This document shows, piece after piece, positions 58,701-64,000 of a stretch of 64,000 bases of DNA. A program made the translations under genes and the position numbers. Location of the stretch: positions 1 through 64,000 of the forward strand of contig OX596335.1 in assembly GCA_951394405.1 (NCBI GenBank), given 5' to 3'. The DNA comes from Coprinellus micaceus (taxonomy: Eukaryota > Basidiomycota > Agaricomycetes > Agaricales > Psathyrellaceae). The notes under the pieces were generated by a model that did not search any database, was not told the origin of the DNA, and was given only the letters and a program-made list of their open reading frames with translations. The first letter of the stretch is position 1; each line of letters begins with the position of its first letter.

Positions 58701-60900
58701 GAAGGATTCGAACTTCGAAGGAGTGGAATTTGGCTGGAATCAAAGATGTGGCGATCCCTCTGATCGGCTTCACTCGCAGTCGCCCCTGCACCCTAGTCAC
58801 CCAAATCAGCTGGAGTACGTCCCTATGGCTCCCCTACTTCCATCAGCTTGGTTTCTCTTCTGGAACTGTTGGCGAGATGATATCAGCATGTGCCAAGTCT
58901 CAACACAAGTCTGCAATGTCGCAACGCCGATACGAGCCCACGGGTCCGCCCAACGCTTCCCCGGTATTCAGCGTTGCGAGTTCAATCGCGGTGGGCGATT
59001 CGTACCTTCTGGCGACTCGCTCTGCTTAATGCTCCTCAGGTGCCCGTTGGCCGTAGAATTCAAACAATAGCATCACTTCCAGATCGTCAAAGCACAATCT
59101 CAGCTACCACTGGGAAAACGACATCGAAGTCGCGCAGTGAAAATTGTTCGTCTCAGGCTTGTAGCGAGAACATTTTTCCCTTCCGTATGCCCTTCGTTTC
59201 CATTCGAGGCCTGGTCGAGATACGATACGCCGGAATAATGTGCGCTTAGCCCCACAGATTTTAGAATTCCAGATCGGCTGTGGTTTGAATCGACGGAGAA
59301 ACGGCTTAGAGAAACCGTGATCACCTGAACCCAAATGTCTTCACGCTCTCACTGACCGTTTCTCATGGCTCATGAGCACATACGGTCTGTATATACCGAT
59401 CTGACATCACGATTATGCCTCTATCCACCTATCCGCGGGAGGCTTTGAAGGAGATCTGTATTTCGATTAGGCGAATGTTTCCAATGGGAGTTCCTCGGTC
59501 CGAGGATCCCTCCAATTTTTTCTGGTACGGCAGTAAGGACCGTAAATTCTGTCGTGCGGACGGCAGCCGTGCAATGTGTCTGTCCGTCTGGGAGCGCCAC
59601 TCGCTTCTGAACAGGGGTCAGCAGCTTACGCCTCTTGGTCATCTCCTGACACAAGAAGGCTATGATTTTCGTAATTTCTGACTACGCAGGCAAAAGCTTC
59701 TGACAGAGCCGTAGCCACGCATGGGCGCTTCTTCCCTCGACTTCTCCCAAAACGTCGCATGCATCCGGTCCCATGGATTTGGGATTTCGGTATGCACCTA
59801 CTGTTTGGAATGGACATTCCACGCAGAATGAAGGCAGATTCGAACGTACGCGGAGATCCAAAGTACTTATACTAGGCTTTGACTGCCCAAGGGATGCACT
59901 TAACCCGAGCCATATTTCTTACCAATATTGCGCAGCCTCCACCGTGTTCCATGGATTCGGAACGACTTCTCCGACTCAGTACCACGGTATGTCGCAGTGG
60001 AGCCGTTGGATAGGTTCATGATGACTTGGAAGTGTTCTTGACAATGGACATCGAACCGTGGATTGGGATGCTCAGCGGTTCTCCGTAACGTACACAGGTA
60101 GGCAGTCGAATAGCACCAGATCAAAGCCCACCAGAACGGTGGAGCCTGATCGGTATGTGAAGTCCCCACGCCTGTCAGTGCGCCCCATTTCGATGGTTCC
60201 AGATACGACATCCGGTGGTAGTAACGATGGCAAGGGCAGTTGACTGTCGACGTTACGATCGTTCGGTTCAGTGAGTACGGGGTATGTACTCGCCTACCAG
60301 TGTGCTGGATATCCAAGGCAGCGGCAGAACCTAGGGATATGCTCGCAGTACCTCCGACCCCAGTGGCCTCTGATACCGAGACATTTTATGTCTACGGGTC
60401 GGAATTTGTACCCCACACTCAGGTACCGGCAACGAATGGCGGACTGCAGGGGGTCATTGCCCTCAAGTAGCTGCGCCTACTGTGATGAGTAATGATATCT
60501 GTCAGTGTGAACCTACGGTCATGGGATTCAATTCGACGGCCTTCCTTCCTGTGACGGTCAATACTAGCATGGAGACCCTACGGCATTATGAGGCACATTT
60601 ACCTAAGTGTATCACCGGCGGAGGCATATTGGCTGATGTGTACCTGAGAAGTGATCGTTCTTCTTATCGCACTTGACGAATGCACAGGTTTGTACCGACG
60701 GTACCCACAGGTCATCCGTACACCTAGACATATTTGACTCTTCCTTCTTGGAGAAGTTCGGGTTGGTATGCCCGAACGAACCCATCAGGAAATGGAGGCG
60801 TGCTCACAAGCCCAAGATGGAAATGACAATATTCCAACCCTGGATATGTGAGCGCTCCCGGTCTGGTCCAGCCACAGAAGGGGCTACATGAAAGGCTGAA
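55800..60900. other. No recognisable intact gene
   Basis: The start is the duplicated C3 upstream flank. A 192-codon minus ORF (57183-57761) holds hydrophobic segments (FFIVCLLGTCVVFPVSLAIIP) that resemble the ends of relics X1 and X2, and a unit-like motif GTCGGCGATCGCCGAG lies at 58545-58560, so another old unit copy (56.7-58.6 kb) is likely. The rest holds only short ORFs without motifs. Confidence 0.4.
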
Positions 60901-60907
60901 AAAAATG

Positions 60908-60914
60908 TATATAA
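60908..60914 (+). promoter_or_regulatory. TATA box of laccase
   Basis: TATATAA, 46 bp before the laccase start codon. Confidence 0.55.
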
Positions 60915-60953
60915 CATGCCAAGACCAAGGCTGTATCTCACCATTCCATCGAC

Positions 60954-63316
60954 ATGGTTTCTGTCTCTCTACTCAAGGCTCTCACCCAGCTTGCTCTGAT
61001 CTCCACCGCTCTCTCCGCCGATGTCAATTATGTATTCAACATCGCCAACGGGAACATCGCCCCCGACGGTTTTAACCGACAGGCCGTCTTGGTCAATGGG
61101 ATCTTCCCTGGCACTCTGATTGAGGCTACCCCTGCGGACACCGTGCACATCACGGTCAACAACCAGTTGACCAACCCGAACATGCGGTAAGCCATTTCCA
61201 GTCGTACCCATTGAACGAAGCTCCTAACCATCTACGCGCAGTCGGAGCACGTCGATCCACTGGCATGGACTCGTAAGTCTCAAATCATTCCATACTCCGA
61301 TGTCGGACATGACACTTACCACGGCACTCAGTTCCAAGGACGAACGGCATCTGAGGATGGACGTATGTCAAATGTCTTATTCGAGTCATACCTACGAATG
61401 AGCCGCTGACCTGTAACCAAAGCGGCTATGGTCACGCAGTGCCCCATTGCGCCTGGTAACTCCTACACGTATGACAGTAAGCCCATCTCGGTCGGATACG
61501 TACTTGGCGATTATTGAACTACCCTTCACCGTTTAGTCCCTCTCCGGGGCCAGTCGGGTACACACTGGTACCACAGGTAGGTGCCTGGTTTCGTAGACTT
61601 TGCGGAGCGACTAACATTGTCTACCAGTCACCTGTCCTCGCAGTACGTCGATGGTCTACGCGGGTAAGTCCTCTTTCATACCCTGTGTCTGTTGCTTTCG
61701 CTCAAGATTTTTCAGAGTGATCGTCGTCAGAGGTATGTTTACCCACTAACTCTCCTTTCGAGCACGGTCCTGATGTACCGAAGATCCGAACGACCCGCAT
61801 CTTTCACTCTACGATGAGGATAATGCGAACACCGTTATCACCTTGGGTGATTGGTACCACGGAGTCAGTCTCTCTTTCTCATCGTCGAAAACTCGCTGAC
61901 GGTTTACCCACCTAGTTCTCTCCCGTCATACAAGAGCCGTTCATCCACGGAGGAGGTCACGAACCGGTATGAGCCTTCACAAACCCGCTTTTATAGTCTA
62001 ACGCATTTTCTCCTCGTTTAGGTGCCCGACTCTGGTACGATCAACGGTCGTGGGCGATACATCGGTGGTCCCTCTGTTCAGCGTGCCCGCATCAATGTTG
62101 TTCAAGGCAAGAGGTACCGCTTCCGCGTTGTTAACCTCTCCGCCTATGCCGGCTACACGTTTTCCGTTGAGGGGCATTCGCTCACCGTCATCGAGGTACG
62201 TCTCCGAACTCTCTCGTATTCTCGCGTAATCAACCAACTGAAAAATCTTCAGATCGACGGTATCAACCACGTCGCCAAAGAGGTCGATGGTTTCGACATC
62301 TTCGTAGGCCAGCGCTACTCCGTCGTTCTCAATGCGAACCAGCCTGTAAAGAACTACTGGATCCGCGCTCCCATCGAGCTTCAGCACGACAGTGACAATG
62401 ATAACTGTAAGTCCCTCTCTTTACGCCCAAGATCAAATCTGATTCGTGATGTTCTAGTTGATCCCGAGAACGTCTACGCCGTACTTCACTACGAAGGAGC
62501 TCCCGATGCTGAGCCTACCACTCGGGCAGATCGCGATCCCGACAACGTTCTCAAGGAACATGAGCTCGCTCCTCTCGAGAACCCGGGTGCACCAGGTGGA
62601 AACGCCCCGGCTGACCACATCATCGACTTACAGTATTCTCGTACCACCAACGGTGGAACCAAGGTGAGTTCTGAGACGGTATGACAATTTCGCGCTGACA
62701 GGACCTTCTCGTGTAGTGGATGTTCAATGGTATTCAATACCTTTCGCCGAACGTACCCACGCTCCTCAAGATCATGAGCGGTGCGACTGTCGCCGCTGAC
62801 TTCACGACCTCCGAGCACACGATCGTCCTCGCCCACAATGAGATCGTCGAGATTCACTTGCATGGCTCTGCGAACGGCCATGTTCACCCGTTCCAGTAAG
62901 CGGAGTATCACACTATCTTGAAAGGCTTCGGAGACTTACTGGTATTTCCTCGTAGCCTCCATGGCCACGCCTTCGACATCATCCAAGGGAACGACGGCCC
63001 GTCTAACTTCGTCAACCCTCCCCGACGGGATGTCTTTGGTCTGAAAGGTGGAACCGGGATCATTCGTTTCAAGGCGGATAATCCTGGACCTTGGTTCCTC
63101 CATTGTCACATCGGTACGTTCAACCTGTCGTGTCGTCACCTATCCAGAGGGTATTCGTTTATTCTTTGTCTAGATTGGCATCTCGAGGCTGGCCTTGCGG
63201 TCGTATTCGCTGAGGCGCCGGAGGAGCAGCGCGCTGGACCCAATGCCCAGATCATCAAGCAGGAGTGGCTCGATCTCTGCCCGATCTACGACGCACTCGC
63301 TCCCGAGCTTCAGTGA
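60954..63316 (+). CDS. Laccase (multicopper oxidase), secreted, about 15 exons
   Basis: Start [21 protein letters not shown], a signal peptide; the mature enzyme begins near [19 protein letters not shown]. About 14 short GT-AG introns are removed, giving about 530 residues. All four copper motifs are present: IHWHGL (61.26 kb), [19 protein letters not shown] (split by an intron at 61.58 kb), HPFHLHGHAFD (split at 62.9 kb) and [20 protein letters not shown] (split at 63.11 kb). The residue ten after the Cys is Leu, as in class 2 (medium potential) laccases. It oxidises phenols and passes electrons through the T1 and T2/T3 coppers to oxygen, outside the cell. The last exon ends DALAPELQ, without the usual long tail. 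No lesion was seen. Exact edges of exons 4-8 are approximate. Confidence 0.93.
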
Positions 63317-63319
63317 ACA

Positions 63320-64000
63320 GCCCGCCGTCGTACCAGGCGATAGGCATATATCTATATCTGTTGGACTCAGTTCTCGTTGTGTACTAAAGTTCTGAAACGG
63401 ACGCCCCTTGTGTATTCTTTCGTTCTCTTCGTTCCCCCCAATGACTCGAGTAGGAACCCACTGTTGTTTCCGAGTCTTCCAGAATGATACTGTTTAAATT
63501 GCGTGTACGTTCCCTGACTGCGCGATCAGAGGACTTCTCGTAAAATGTGCCCGCCCACAACAATAATGATATGGAAAGATCAGAGGCTGCCGTGGTCTTC
63601 ATTCCGGTATGATAGGAACGACCATGCCAATTCCTATCCTCCTATTGACAAGGCACAGTAAGTATATTCCATTAGCATTGTGACTGAAGGCCGAGTGATA
63701 ATCAACGCCGAAGAGCGGCATCGACTCATCATCGCTGGCGCTTCCCGTCGAATTGACGGAACGGCCAGGTCACTACCTGTGGATTTCGGGTCGGGAGGGC
63801 CAAACCCTACGAGAAAGGACACTCGACGCAGCGAATGACGTCTACGAGATGGGCAGGTATGTTCGAGAGAGAGAGCGGTTTTGACCTGCCATCTTTCGCC
63901 ACTCGCCTTCAACAGCTTTTTGATACGGGCGAACGTGGTCGCCACGTTAACGGGACGCAGACCCCATACTGCCAGATTCTCACTAGCGTTGAAGCAAGTA
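63320..64000. other. Downstream of laccase, no gene recognised
   Basis: Contains the laccase terminator region. A 103-codon minus ORF (63634-63945) has no motif and could be part of a multi-exon gene cut by the window edge. Confidence 0.35.

Overview
This window is the left end of a chromosome from a filamentous basidiomycete (Agaricomycotina). It opens with a CCCTAA telomere tract. The genes are broken by many 50-65 bp GT-AG introns, and they include a HAM1-like protein, a GH11 xylanase, a basidiomycete-type laccase and basidiomycete multi-pass membrane proteins. I cannot name the species. No bacterial, tRNA, rRNA or CRISPR feature was seen.

Layout. 1-174: telomere. About 203-1941: a DUF6534-type membrane protein gene that lacks its first exon(s), so the telomere appears to sit on a broken gene. 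3275-6826: an intact ten-exon HAM1-like gene. 7537-8321: a two-domain protein of unknown family (copy C1). 10969-12293: an intact five-exon seven-helix membrane protein. 13482-13835: a TA-flanked MITE. 16.4-30.3 kb: a degenerate array of at least four same-direction copies of a subtelomeric unit, interrupted by a 1.1-kb block holding twelve exact GTTTAAAC octamers. 31270-32047: an intact GH11 xylanase. 32174-32822 and 33100-33323: two further short inverted-repeat elements. 34372-42501: a complete Ty3-type chromodomain retrotransposon with apparently identical 779-bp LTRs and the duplicated target GTTGC, inserted in exon 2 of a second copy of the membrane-protein gene. 44.27-47.25 kb: an older tandem duplicate of the xylanase-3'/membrane-protein segment, now a xylanase relic plus a frameshifted membrane-protein copy. 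47.3-52.8 kb: no recognisable gene, only relics. 52886-53675 and 55274-55704: copies C2 and C3 of the two-domain family. 60954-63316: an intact laccase of about 15 exons. The last 0.7 kb shows nothing clear.

How it fits together. This is a typical fungal chromosome end: secreted lignocellulose-active enzymes (xylanase, laccase) lie among fast-duplicating lineage-specific families and several classes of mobile DNA. The most unusual object is the retrotransposon. It carries a Tf1-like self-priming signal, an AUG-free leader of about 1.2 kb with a long open frame running into gag, and a third ORF after pol with gag-like zinc-binding motifs and host-like base use. The three frames are each shifted -1 from the one before. 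The tandem duplication supplies empty sites that date two of the insertions as younger than the duplication.
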